Positions 12,655 through 23,812 of a stretch of DNA of 64,000 nt are shown one piece after another (within the stretch, counting starts at the first letter, position 1; every line of letters begins with the position of its first letter). The DNA is taken from the NCBI GenBank assembly GCA_963573385.1, contig CAUYLG010066169.1, forward strand, positions 62,001-126,000, given 5' to 3'. The translations under genes were made by a program, and so were the position numbers. The DNA is from Cacajao melanocephalus. Taxonomy: Eukaryota > Chordata > Mammalia > Primates > Pitheciidae. The notes under the pieces are model-generated. The model had not been told where the DNA came from. It ran no database searches and saw only the letters and a program-made list of their open reading frames with translations.

Positions 12655-14120
12655 TATGACAACTGATGCCATCTCTAAATCATGCTTGGTTTACAGACTG
12701 TCAGCTTGGTTTGTGGGGACGAGTTGAAAATGAACTGTGCTTTATGATGATTCCACTTGGGATGGTTCTGAAAACCCGTGGTGAGGGTAGATTCTCCCAG
12801 TGATAAGGAGAAATAGGTAAAATTAGGAATAAACATGGTTTTATGAGCAGAATGACATGTCTTGTTTGCTGGGGGCCTGGAAGGCAAGACTAGAACATCA
12901 GATCAAGTAGGTTCATGGATGGGCTTTGGGAATTTATCACAGTGTGTGGATCTCTGTATTCATCTTAACAGCATCAATAATGAAAGACGGGCTAGTGGAG
13001 TAACTACCCAGCCAACTTCAGCCAACTCTGTTGTCAGTCACCTAGTGCTGGCACAATGGACTCATGAAGGTTGTAGCAATGGAGTAAGGATGGAGGGTAT
13101 ACCTGGGCCCTGTGCCCTGAGCTCCCTCTCACTAAGTCTGATTTCATTACGGAGACCAGTGATGAGCTTCTGAATTAGCAAATCTTTCAAGGAGATCAAC
13201 CTGCCACTTGGTGGCAAGTTGATTACATTGAACTTCTTCTATCCTGTAAGGAGCAGCAATTCATCTTTCCAAGTTTCACAAAATATTCTGGGAGTAAGTT
13301 GCCTTTCCTAGCACTGCTCTCAGAGGGCTTAAAGAATGTTTCATCCACTGACAGAGGGTTCTGCATAACATTGTTTCAGACTAAGTAATGCATTTAACCT
13401 CAAAAGAGATGAAATCTCCTGGTCATATCACATATGGATATTTGATAAATACAGAATGGATTCCCATTCTCCAGAATGTGGTGTATACCCTAAATCAATA
13501 ACCAGTATATGCGCTTTGCCCCATTATGTAGAATACATGAGCCTGGGAAGCAAGAGATAGTTTTAGAGATGGCCTCTTTAACCATCATAACTAGTGCCCA
13601 CCATGGGAATTTGTGTCCATGGTGGATTTTAGAATGTGTATGTCTCAAAGTCCTGATTCCCAGAGAGAAAATGTTTTCACCAGGAACCACATTGAGAGTC
13701 TCATTGAACTTTAAGCTATGGTTTCCACAGAACTTTCTCAAGAAACCAGAAGATAAGGAAAAGACAGGCAGGAGTTATTGATCCCAGTCACTAAAAGGAA
13801 GTAGGGTCACTATTATAATATAGGACTAGAGAGAAATCGGTTTGCTACGCAGGTGATCCACATGAGCATCTCTTGGTACGCTCTTGTGCACTTTGGTGTG
13901 AAATGGATAAATGCATCAAGTGTGGCCTGGGAATGGCAAGGTGACTAGATCCTTAGATCTCTCAGGTAAGAACATTAGTATCACTCTTCCAAGTAAGCCT
14001 TCTAGACTATCAAAGTCACCAACCAAGGGTGAGGGGAATCTAGAATGGGTAGTAGAGGAGGGGAAGCGTGAGTGTTAATTGCAGCCTTGAGACCAGCTGC
14101 AGAGATGGGGGTTATAGTTT
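12655..14120 (+). mobile_element. ERVL internal relic, pol-derived (part 2)
   Basis: Segments around 12960-13300 (including CTGCCACTTGGTGGCAAGTT and GATTACATTGAACTTCTTC) and around 13760-14060 (ATTGATCCCAGTCAC, GAATGGGTAGTAGAGGAGGG) follow the order of the integrase and distal pol region of ERVL-class elements. Stops and frameshifts are frequent. The 5' LTR, gag and most of pol are absent on the left. This is an old, incomplete copy with no coding capacity. Confidence 0.6.
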
Positions 14121-14289
14121 CTCTCACTAAGCAGCTTTTTCCATGCTTTCCCAAGGAACAAAACCAACCAGAATCCTGGATAAGTTTTCCCCAAATGGCA
14201 TAAATTTACTGTAAGAAATAAGTGGATCTAAGTTGAAGAGGGGTGGGCCAGAATGAATACCATTCTATTTTTTCATAATCATAAAGGAG

Positions 14290-14610
14290 ATGGATTCATT
14301 CATTCTCCAGTTGCTGGGGGCATTGGCTAGTGGCTACCACCTTACCCAAGGTTATGCCGCTTCTTATCTCCAGAGGCAGCTCAGACCCAAAGACTGTATG
14401 ATGGAAGGTTTCCTAGGCCTTGCCTCTTTGCCTCAATTGGCTGAGGCTTCCATTGTAATTATATCACAGATCAATTCAACCTCTCTGTCCAGTGCAGCTT
14501 CCCTCACTTCTCTGTTAGGGGAATATTCTTTCCAATAAGGCCCCTGTCTCAATCTCCATCTTAGAGACTGTTTTCTGGGGAATCTTATCTAAGATATGCC
14601 AAAGTGCTTT
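14290..14610 (+). mobile_element. LTR-like dispersed sequence, possible 3' LTR of the ERVL relic
   Basis: It ends with CTTAGAGACTGTTTTCTGGGG and AATCTTATCTAAGATA, a form of ending I associate with old mammalian LTRs. It lies about 170 bp downstream of the pol relic in the same direction. The family is not assigned, and no matching 5' LTR is seen. Confidence 0.35.
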
Positions 14611-15225
14611 CAGTGAAGGAAGTATAAAGCCTTCAAGTCCACAATGTCACCTACAAATAGATGCCCATCCTACTCCCTGGTCCTTAGTAACCATTCCCCC
14701 TGTGAAACTGTGAAAATGCCCTTGTTTCATCTGCATAGCCTTAGGTTTTGAGGAGCTCCCTCTTGGGCATATGAGAATTATCCTGTTACTTCTGTGTAGC
14801 GCCAGAGCACCAGAATGTATAAAGCAGTCTCTCACCTGGGATGCCTGGGTTTACTGCGTGGCCATCCCCATTCTCTCTCTGTGTCTCTGATTTTGCTGCC
14901 TGCTTCAGCTCTTGTTTTTCTACTGTCTTAGGCTCTTCTTAGGAGACCGATGGGCTCCTATGATGAGTATCACCTACTTCTCTCTTCTGATCACTTCTTT
15001 GTTGTTCGCTTCTTTCCCCCTGTCCAGAGTGAGGCTTTGGTAGAATAGTTCACTTCTCAGACCCTCAAATTCAATGAAATCAGAAAGCTCTGTAGAGCTT
15101 TTAAAATAGTAGAGGCCTTTAAAATAGAAAAGAGGCTGGTGGTCTTCAGCCTGTATGCTTAAGGTCTGGCTGCAGCCCTGCCCTGAGGCAATGAGTCCGG
15201 CTGGTGGGATTGGGCAAAGAGTGAA
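14611..15225. other. Unassigned DNA
   Basis: CT-rich between 14850 and 15030 but with no recognised repeat or gene. Confidence 0.4.
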
Positions 15226-15690
15226 AAGTGGAGGAAGAACCGTGTATCCGCGGTTTGGCTTTCCATGGTTTTATTTACTCATGGTCAAACATGGCCTGAA
15301 AATATTACATGAAAAATTCCAGAAAAAAACAATTGATAAGTTTTCAAATTGCCTGCTGTTCTGATCTGGTGTCATCCTCCTGTGTCCTGCCCAGGGCGTG
15401 AATCCTGTCTTTGTCTGAACCTCCATGCCATAGAAGCTCCCAGCCTGCGAGTGAGTTAGTAGCCAGCTGGGTTATGGAATTGACTGTTGAAGCATCCACA
15501 GTGCTCGTGTGTTCAGTGAACCCCTATTTTACATTATAATGGCCCCATGGTGCCAGAGTACTATGCCAGGTTAATAAATTAAACTTTATGATAGGTATGG
15601 GTATATATAAAGTTTGGTACTATCTGTGGTTTCAGGCATCCTCTGGGAGTTTTAGAAGATATCCATGTGGATAAGGGTGGGAGGTTCTAT
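15226..15690 (+). mobile_element. Tigger-family (TcMar) transposon, internally deleted
   Basis: The left end contains GTGTATCCGCGGTTTGGC and AAATTCCAGAAAAAAACAAT. The right end contains TTTGGTACTATCTGTGGTTTC and CATGTGGATAAGGG, the inverted counterpart of the left terminus. In the middle, sequence like the start of a Tigger transposase gene (ATAATGGCCCCATGG near 15540) runs for about 30 bp and then jumps to the 3' end, so the transposase body is missing. Confidence 0.75.
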
Positions 15691-16599
15691 ACGCAGAAAT
15701 GCCCACAAAATGTCAGTTAGTATAATATTTCAAAAATACAGTCTTATTCCCTTTAGCACTCTATTGTAGTATGTCCTTGTCCTTCAAAATTCTACTAAAG
15801 CAACATCAATGCTTTTTTTTTTTTTTGAATCTAGAATCTAATATACTATTCTGTGTGTGGAACATTACTAATTGTTTTTATTGTTGTTTGTGTTAATGAA
15901 ATCGTTCACTATAACTGACACACAAAATAATGAATGTATAGTTTACAACGTAAACATTGACATTAGACTCTCGAAACTCACCATTGACCACACGGCTCAT
16001 AGTGAGGGGGAATTTATAGTATCTCCTCATGGCCTACTGACTTACGTTTCCTTTTATATTTTGAAATTTATAAATGTCTTCTTTAGTATCCACAAGCATC
16101 TATTTATAATGCTCACATGCTTCAATGATTCACTGTAGTCAACACTTGTAAGTAAATACCTTAATTCCTTGTTAATTAGATTTCATGAATGAAGCTGGTA
16201 TTATGAATGAAAGGGTTACCAAAAAAAAAAAAAGCTAAAAAGCAAATTAAATCCAGAATTTACATATACCAACCTTCTCTTTTTCCATCTGTCCCTGAGA
16301 TGAGTAAGGAAAATGCCAAGTAGATCTGAGGTGACAACAGTTTGATTTTATCACTAGAAGTGAATATTTGACCAATAGAAATCATATGTTTAATCATGGA
16401 AATGTTAATAAAATGAATGTAGAACTCACAGTGATGTACCATGTTATGACTCTTAAATTGCTGAGGATAACTATAACAGTGGTTTCCATGGGCACAGGAA
16501 ATCCTTGCTCTTCTCTCAGCTTGTGGGACTGAATTGACCCCGTCTTTCAAAACGCTACTTGATAATTTGAGACAAAAGCCTTAAAATACTTGTTTTCTT
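15691..16599. other. Unassigned AT-rich DNA
   Basis: Nothing recognised apart from T-runs (15812-15826) and an A-run near 16220. Confidence 0.4.
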
Positions 16600-17170
16600 C
16601 TTAGAATAAATCTCTGAACATGAAATTACTGAGGATAACATCAGAGATGAGGCAAAGACTTATGTACTACGATACCTATAGAATATTTATGTATAATACC
16701 GGATAATTAGAAACAACCCAAATGTGTAGCAATAGAGAGATAGTTGAACAAATGATGTCATGGCTATACCATGGAATAACATGCATCAATTCAAGTTTTT
16801 GAAATACATTGCATGACATGGAAGGTACCTATGATATTACATTAAATGAAAAATACTACATTTACAGAATCATCCAAATTTTGTAAGAAAGGAATAATCT
16901 TTATAGGTGTAACAAGAAATTCTAGGAGGAACCAACTCTGACAATACCTTGGTTTCAGACTTCTAACTTCCTGAACTGTGAAACAATAAATACCTGTTGT
17001 TAAAGGCAAAAATAAATAAATAAAATGAAATGAAATCCAGGAGGACAATGCACTAATATGTGATCAATATGTAGCAGAGTTAAGAAGAGTTTTAATTTTT
17101 CCTTTGTAATTTCCGTGCTTCTAAAATGTTTCACAGTAGCTATGTCTCACTTAAAATTATTAAATAACAA
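16600..17170 (+). mobile_element. L1M (L1ME-like) 3' end, with a foreign block
   Basis: TAGAAACAACCCAAATGTGT, ATACCATGGAATAACATGCA, GAAATACATTGCATGACATGG and TACAGAATCATCCAAATTTTG give the L1M 3' sequence. The typical distal motif (TTTTAATTTTTCCTTTG, AAATGTTTCACAGTAG) follows at 17085-17140. Between them, 16920-17030 looks like the end of an MLT-type LTR (CTTCCTGAACTGTGAAACAAT), suggesting an insertion or a composite. Confidence 0.6.
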
Positions 17171-17971
17171 TAGAAGTACTCCTGTATAAAGGATATTTGT
17201 CTTTGGTGATAGCATTTGTGACTCTATGTGGTGAGGGGGAAAACATTCTGTACGCACGTGGTACCATGCAATGAGGAACGTATGTGAGGTTCATTTCCAT
17301 TAAATGCCCACTATCTTTTGCCCTACACGCAAAGTTTCAGTCCTGGGTTTATTTTGGCATGTATGTATTGTGAGTATATTATTAAAGTTCAATCTCTTCT
17401 TTTGTAGGGTACGAATGGAAATCGATCTCTTTTCTTCTTGATGATTATTTACTAAAATGCTTATGACAGTGTATAATTTAGAAACTTACTTCTCTTCTCA
17501 GAAACAGCAAACACGTTAAGCTCTAAGCCCAAGGGGAGGGCTTAGAGCACAGAATTCAAAGCACAGAACTGTAGGGCCGATAGTCTTTCTTAACTGCTAT
17601 GGCATGAATTTTTGACTTACACCCAGGGGGATATTTATGAGTAAGGAATTTGAACATCACTGAGTGGCAGGAGAAAATGTCCACTTCTGAAAAAACAATG
17701 GTAAGCTCATGGTGTCTGTGTCAACCAAATTAGAAAAGAAATGATTAGTTATTAGGAACAGAACCCATGCAATGATGAATGCAGTACAAGGATGCAGGGA
17801 TTAGTATTTCTTTAAGGAAATGTTTTTCTTCATCTAGTTCTACATAGCCCTTTCATTTTGATTCACTGTTCCTAAATTTTCTCCTAGCATAGGTATTACT
17901 GAACATGATTCGGGAAATGAAAGAAATAAATAAAATGCTGAAAAGTTGCCATATGTTTTCTATGAATAAAG
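17171..17971. other. Unassigned DNA
   Basis: No family recognised. GCTCTAAGCCCAAGGGGAGGGCTTAGAGC at 17520-17548 is a short perfect hairpin (10-bp stem). Confidence 0.5.
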
Positions 17972-18019
17972 TGTCTTAGTGCTGCCACAACAAAATACTG
18001 CTGACTGAGTAATTTATAA

Positions 18020-18337
<318 letters not shown>

Positions 18338-18610
18338 TGAGAAGTCCAAGATCTGGGTGCTGGCAAGTTCAGTTGTCTGGTGAACTTATAAGATGGCACC
18401 TTATTGCTGCATCCTCATATGACAGAAGGCAGAAGGGCAAGCTTACCAAATGCTGCAAAAAGCCTCTTTTATAAGGGCTTTAATCCCATTTTAATCCCAT
18501 TCATAAAGGAAGATCCCTCAAAACTTAATCACATCTTAAAGATCCCACTTCTTAAAACTACCACACTGGCAACACCTGAACTTTGGAGGAGACACATTTA
18601 AACCACAGCA

Positions 18611-19744
18611 ATAAGAAAAAATGGTTTTCCTTTCCTTCCTCCCGCCGTGTCTTCACCTCCCTTCTTCCTTTTGTTGTTTCGTCTCTTCTCATTTTTACTT
18701 TCTTTGCTTCCTGATTTGGGTTGTCACATAAAATCTGATCGTGCTTGTTACTTTAGAGGCAAAAACAGACAAAATCTTTAGTTTTCATAAACAGTATTTT
18801 AACATGCATAAGACATAACTGCTACAATATGAATATGTTCTCCTGTGTTTAAAAAAAATGGCATATTTGTTTGGAATTAAATTATGGTGTGTCATTTTAC
18901 TTGGACAAGGATACTCACAAAAGAGTGTCTTTTCTAATTTTTAGAGACTTTAGATGCCTTGTGGCTGTTTTTGAATGACAGACTCACTGTGGATTCAAAA
19001 CAGGGGAAAGCCTTTTTTCTTGTTTCTTTCAATAATTTTTACCAAACATCTGCTAAGAGCTCTCGGGGGTACATTTTGCACAGGACTGAAAAATGACTGC
19101 TGGTAATGCTAAGAGCCTGCTACTTTCAGAATACATAACACAGATGATATGCATGACGATTTAATACATCCATGAATGGATATTATATGGAAATTGCAGA
19201 CCAGCTGTTCCCTCCTAAAACAAGCCACAGGAACAAGAGCAGCAACTAGAGAGATTCAGCTTCAACATAAAGAACTGGGAGAAGTTGCTAGGGAGCTTTC
19301 TGCATCCCTTATGAAGATTCTTACTTAGAACATTGAATGTTGTCAGTTCTGGCCTGTGATTCCCAAGTCTTGCAAGTTAAAAAAAGAACAAAATATCAAC
19401 TTGGATTTTAAACTTAGGTGAAAATCACTTTATTTACTGGAAGAAGTTCTCGATTGGTACTTAAAATAAAGAGAAAAAGACTTTCAACTAAAAACTTCTG
19501 GAGTTAAATAGACTCTGTTCACCTTCTCCTTCACTACCTCAGTGTAGCAAAAGCTGAATCCCCAGAGTGTAGAAGCAGCTCGAGGCCTCCTTGTACTAAA
19601 CTTGTCATTGTAGCTTCCTCACTAGGACTTCTTAACAAACTCCCTAATAACCCTGCCAGCCAGAGTGAGTCCTGCTATGAGTCTGTGAAGCAACAGTGGT
19701 TTCTTTAATACATGCAATGATCTCTTAATGTCAAATGTTTTCCT
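18611..19744. other. Unassigned DNA
   Basis: No family recognised. Pyrimidine-rich at 18628-18710. Confidence 0.4.
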
Positions 19745-19925
19745 GTTTAACATCATATTTGATCTTCTCCATGATCATACAAAGCCGTCATTATTATCCC
19801 ATTTCCAGATGAGACAAATGAGGATCATGTGGTGACTTATCCAAAATTACCCACTTCGTAAGTGGCAAAGCCAGGCCAAAACCTAAAGTCTTTGGAATCT
19901 CAGTTTAAGGGCTCTTTGTACTATA
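19745..19925 (-). mobile_element. MIR SINE, reverse strand
   Basis: TTATTATCCCATTTCCAGATGAG, GACAAATGAGGATCATGTGG and AGTGGCAAAGCCAGGC follow the reverse MIR core. Confidence 0.75.
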
Positions 19926-20089
19926 GTCAGTAACTTTGATTCTCTCATCATTTTTTTGCAAGGGTGCTCTTCTTTCTAATATTGTGACTGGTTGGTCTGG
20001 TATGTCCCTGGATCTCTACTCTTCTAAGAAATTGCAAGAGAAATAGACTAGCGCTTTTCGGAAAGCTACTGCCCCTCCCTCTGCTATCA

Positions 20090-20275
20090 ACACTGATGGT
20101 CTGGCTTTGCACTTGCCCATTGTGTCACCTTGGGCAAGTTATTTAACATCTGTCTGTTTCAGTTTCCTCATCTGTATAAATGGAAATAGTAATATTACCT
20201 ATCTTTTAGGGATGTTGAGAGGGAAATGCATGCAAGTTGTTTGGAACAGACTGTGTTTGGAATAAAATAAATAGA
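20090..20275 (+). mobile_element. MIR SINE, forward strand
   Basis: TGTCACCTTGGGCAAGTTA, TTTCAGTTTCCTCATCTGTA and GGAAATAGTAATATTACCTA form the forward MIR core. It lies about 165 bp from a MIR in the opposite direction. Confidence 0.85.
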
Positions 20276-20404
20276 GAGTAAAAATGTTGCTTAATATTAC
20301 AAATTTGCCATCAACCATAGACTCGAAGCCTGACTTTCCCATGTGCAATATGGTATTTAATTATATAAAAATCATCTGTGTGTACGCCTCTTTTCAAGGT
20401 AATG

Positions 20405-20960
20405 GAAGACTACAGGGATGAATAAAACTGATCTCTTTCCCCAAGAGGTCTATCATTCAGTAAGAAAATTGGAAAATATATACATTTTTATAGTTAAGGC
20501 ACAATAAATACTGTAAGACTAGCATGCAAAGATAGGAGACATTCTCAATAGCTAGAAGAATCTGGTAAGATTTCTAGAAGTAGTGGGACTCTGAATATCT
20601 TATATGTCTTAAACCTCCATGAAACGTGGCTCAGTGGCTGCCACATGCAAGATGCTCAGTGAATACATATGGAAGAATTGAGTACAGCGAGCGAAAGTCA
20701 AGATTTAGGGAAAGCTTCCTGGGAGCAGAAATAAATAAGATACAGATGGAGACATAAGAAGGATCCATTTAGGAAGTTCATGGTAGTGGATTCATGGGTT
20801 CAGAGTCAATATATAAAAAAATCATAAAGACAGATTTCATCCTAGATATTGAATGATCTTGAATGACATCCTTTAGACTTAAGTGCCATGTGGTACCCAA
20901 TGGAGGCAAGCAGGACATCAGATGGTTCACAGAAGAATCTGGCACGGTTGGATATGAACA
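20405..20960 (-). mobile_element. L2 LINE fragment, reverse strand
   Basis: GGGATGAATAAAACTGATCTC, CCCAAGAGGTCTATCATTCAG and GCACAATAAATACTGTAAGA match the reverse 3' end of L2. The right half (from about 20600) is weaker. Confidence 0.5.
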
Positions 20961-22105
20961 GTAGGATCATGTTTTTACCATTCTGAGGACTGTTAGGACT
21001 GGTTGTCTGCTATACTAATTTTCACAAGGCCATAACCACTCATCTCATAAAGTTGCCAAGGGCAATGCTCATGCTTGGGGAAATGCAAAGAAAAGCAAAA
21101 TAATATTTTCCTATTGGTTGGACTTTTTGTCCACAACTCCCCAATTCCAAGAACTCTGGTAAGATGGACTTGCAACATGGCATGTATACAAGAATCACAA
21201 GAAACCTTCTTGCTATTCCTAAGCTGAGACCCTAACTTGGATGCTGTGCTCCAACTTGTCTCAAGCACGATACCTTTTGAGTCTAGTGGCTTAAATGTAC
21301 ATGAATGAGAAGAGCAAGACAACTGGATGACTCGATCTCCTCCATGTGGAGAAAGACTTGGGCCACTTTGCTATTCCTTGTCCATAAAAGGAGAAAGAAA
21401 GAAAGAGCCACACCTGTGGGTGTGATGAGTAATCCACAGTAACCATGCATGTGCAGCCCGGCACATGCTTGGAGTCTGACTCATTCAATGAGTTTCTTAG
21501 ACAGATGAATAAGAATAATGGGGAAAGTAGCTATTTGTCTTTCCAGAGGGCTACCTGGAAGATGGGTTAAAGAGGATAAATATTAGAGGTAGAGGGAATT
21601 TGAGTTAGGTCAGTGTCCTGGGACTGAATCCTGTCTTTGCTCTCAAAGGCATTGAGAATTCTGATTTAATGTTGAAGTGAGAGATGCAGAGACACCGAAG
21701 ATGATCAGTTTCTTGTTTTCTGTGTCTGGGAGCATGGTGCTGCCATTAACTGAGAGAAGCAACAAAGAGGCTAAGATAACTTCTGCTTTTTTTGCAGTTT
21801 TAGTGTACCTTTAAACAAAACACATCTTCTGGTATCCTGAGGCTACCTCAAGGGTAGGCAGAGCATTACATTGATTGACAAGTAATATTATGTTGTTAAG
21901 AAAAAGGGAAGGATGTGCACCACCTTTTACCATTTCCTGGAAAATAAGTAACAAGGGCATAGAATTATTCATGAGGCAGGTGGACTCAGAGTCCTGGAGT
22001 AAATGGCTGCTTTTTAAGCATTCTTTCTGTGTTTCAGATGATGTCATAAACTGTCTAAGAGATGCCGAAAGCTTTTTCAAGAAGTACGTAATAAAAATTT
22101 TGAAA
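20961..22105. other. Unassigned DNA
   Basis: Several 65-109 codon frames overlap on both strands, none with recognisable domains. I see no repeat family. Confidence 0.4.
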
Positions 22106-22710
22106 GGGGATAGTCACAGAAATTGCTTCCTGTGTGTCAACCTGACTAGGCCACAGGGTACCCAGGTTATATGTTATTTCTGGGTGTTTCGGTGAGGGTG
22201 TTCCAGATGAGATTAGCATTGAAAATTTGAATGGTAGATTTAGTAAGGTAGATTGCACTCCCTAGGGTGAGAGGATATTATCTAATTCATTGAGGGCCCA
22301 AATAGAACAAAAAGAGAAGGAAGGGAAGATACACTCCCTTCCGGCCTGTCTGTGTGAGCTCAGGTATTGGTCTCCTTCCCTTGAACTTGGATCTTCACCT
22401 TTGGTGCCCTGGCTCTCAAGCTTTTGGACTGAAACTGGACTTACACCACTGGCTTTTCTAGACCTTTTGCTTGCACACAGCAAATTCAGGGATTTCTCAG
22501 TCTCTATAACCATATGTGCCAATTCCTTATGATCTCTCTCTCTCCATATGTATATGTATGTGTATATATGTGTACATATATGTAATATATACATATGTAC
22601 ACATGAACACATCAGAGAAACAGAACCAATATGGGAGATATATATATATATATATAAAATATAAAATATCATATTGGTTCCATTTCTTTGGAGAACCTTA
22701 ACTAATAAAC
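22106..22710 (+). mobile_element. MLT2-type LTR (ERVL), with a rearranged 3' end
   Basis: TGTGTGTCAACCTGACTAGG, GGTGTTTCGGTGAGGGTG, TCCAGATGAGATTAGCATTG, ATTGAGGGCCCAAATAGAAC, TTTTGGACTGAAACTGGAC and the end TTCTTTGGAGAACCTTAACTAATA give the family layout. The 3' part holds TA/CA-rich sequence, a 37-bp palindrome (22568-22604), and an inverted extra copy of the terminal motif (22613-22633). Confidence 0.75.
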
Positions 22711-23015
22711 CTTCCTAGCAGTATTTTCATAGTTTAGCTGAGGGAATTGGCTCTGGGAATTGTTTAAAACCAAACTGAAATAGGTGAGAGAAAAGATGTC
22801 ACTTAAAGTTAACAATAGTACTAAAAAAAAAAAAAGGAAAGAAGCAACATGATAATCTGCGCCCATGGGAAAAAGATACATATGTGTACCCTGACATCTT
22901 ACCTGGAATCAACAACTGAGATAAGACGTCCTGAAAGGTAGTTGGTATTCCAAGTTAATGTTTAGAAAGATAGGAAAAATTCTGGAACAGTGATTACTAA
23001 TGGGTCATGTAATGC
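22711..23015. other. Unassigned DNA
   Basis: Contains a 13-A run near 22822. No family recognised. Confidence 0.4.
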
Positions 23016-23265
23016 AAAACCAAACACCTCATGTTTTCACTCATAAGTGGGAGCTGAACAATGAGAACACATGGACACAGTGAGGGGAACATCACACTCT
23101 GGGGCCTGTTGTGGGGCAGGGGGCTAGGAAAGGGATAGCATTAGAAGAAGTACCTAATGTAGATGATGGCTTCATGGGTGCAGCAAACCACCATGGCACG
23201 TGTATACCTATGCAACAAACCTGCACTTTCTATACATGTAGCCCAGGAAATGAACTTCTTAAAAG
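23016..23265 (+). mobile_element. L1 LINE 3' end, 5'-truncated
   Basis: AAAACCAAACACCTCATGTT, CACTCATAAGTGGGAGCTGAAC, AACATCACACTCTGGGGCC, GCATTAGAAGAAGTACCTAATG and TACATGTAGCCCAGGAAA are the end of ORF2 and the 3' UTR of a primate-age L1. Only about 250 bp remain and the A tail is decayed. Confidence 0.92.
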
Positions 23266-23416
23266 CACTATAACATATTAATGAACTGTGATTAAATTAA
23301 GCAAATAAGAGAATAAATTGGTCATTACAATTCAATCAAAAAAAAGAATATTCATAGTTAATAGGGGTCAAATTCAGACAGAGATCAGAAGGCCGGAAAT
23401 CTGGGTACTTAGGCAG

Positions 23417-23812
23417 TGGTATGGTTTGGGTCAGTGTCCCTGTCCAACTCTCATGTGAAATTGTCATCCTTAGCATTGGAGGTGGGGCCTGGTGGGAGGT
23501 GATTGTATCAAGGGGGTGGATTTCCTTCTTGGTGCTGCTCTCGTGATAGTGAGTGCTCACAAGATTTTGTTCTTTGAAAGTGTGTGGCACCTCCCCACTC
23601 CCTCCCTCTTCCTCCTTCTCTGGCCATACGAAGACCTGCCTCCTTCCTCTTTGTCTTCTACCATGATTGTAAGTTTCCTGAGGCCTCCCAAGCTATGCTT
23701 CCTGTACAGCCTATGGAACTGTGAGCCAATTAAACCTTTTTTTTTTTGTTGTCGTTATAAATTACCCAGTCTCAGGTATTTCTTTATAGAAGTGTGAGAA
23801 CGGACTAATACC
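23417..23812 (+). mobile_element. MST-type solo LTR (ERVL-MaLR)
   Basis: TGGTATGGTTTGGGT start, GGTGGGGCCTGGTGGGAGG, TCTCGTGATAGTGAGTGC, CCATGATTGTAAGTTTCCTGAGGC, ATTACCCAGTCTCAGG and GAGAACGGACTAATACC end. Flanks GGCAG (23412-23416) and AGCAG (23813-23817) fit a 5-bp target duplication with one change. Confidence 0.92.

Noticed and set aside
22262..22672. 136-codon reverse frame
   Set aside because: Lies wholly in an MLT2-type LTR and its TA-rich end.
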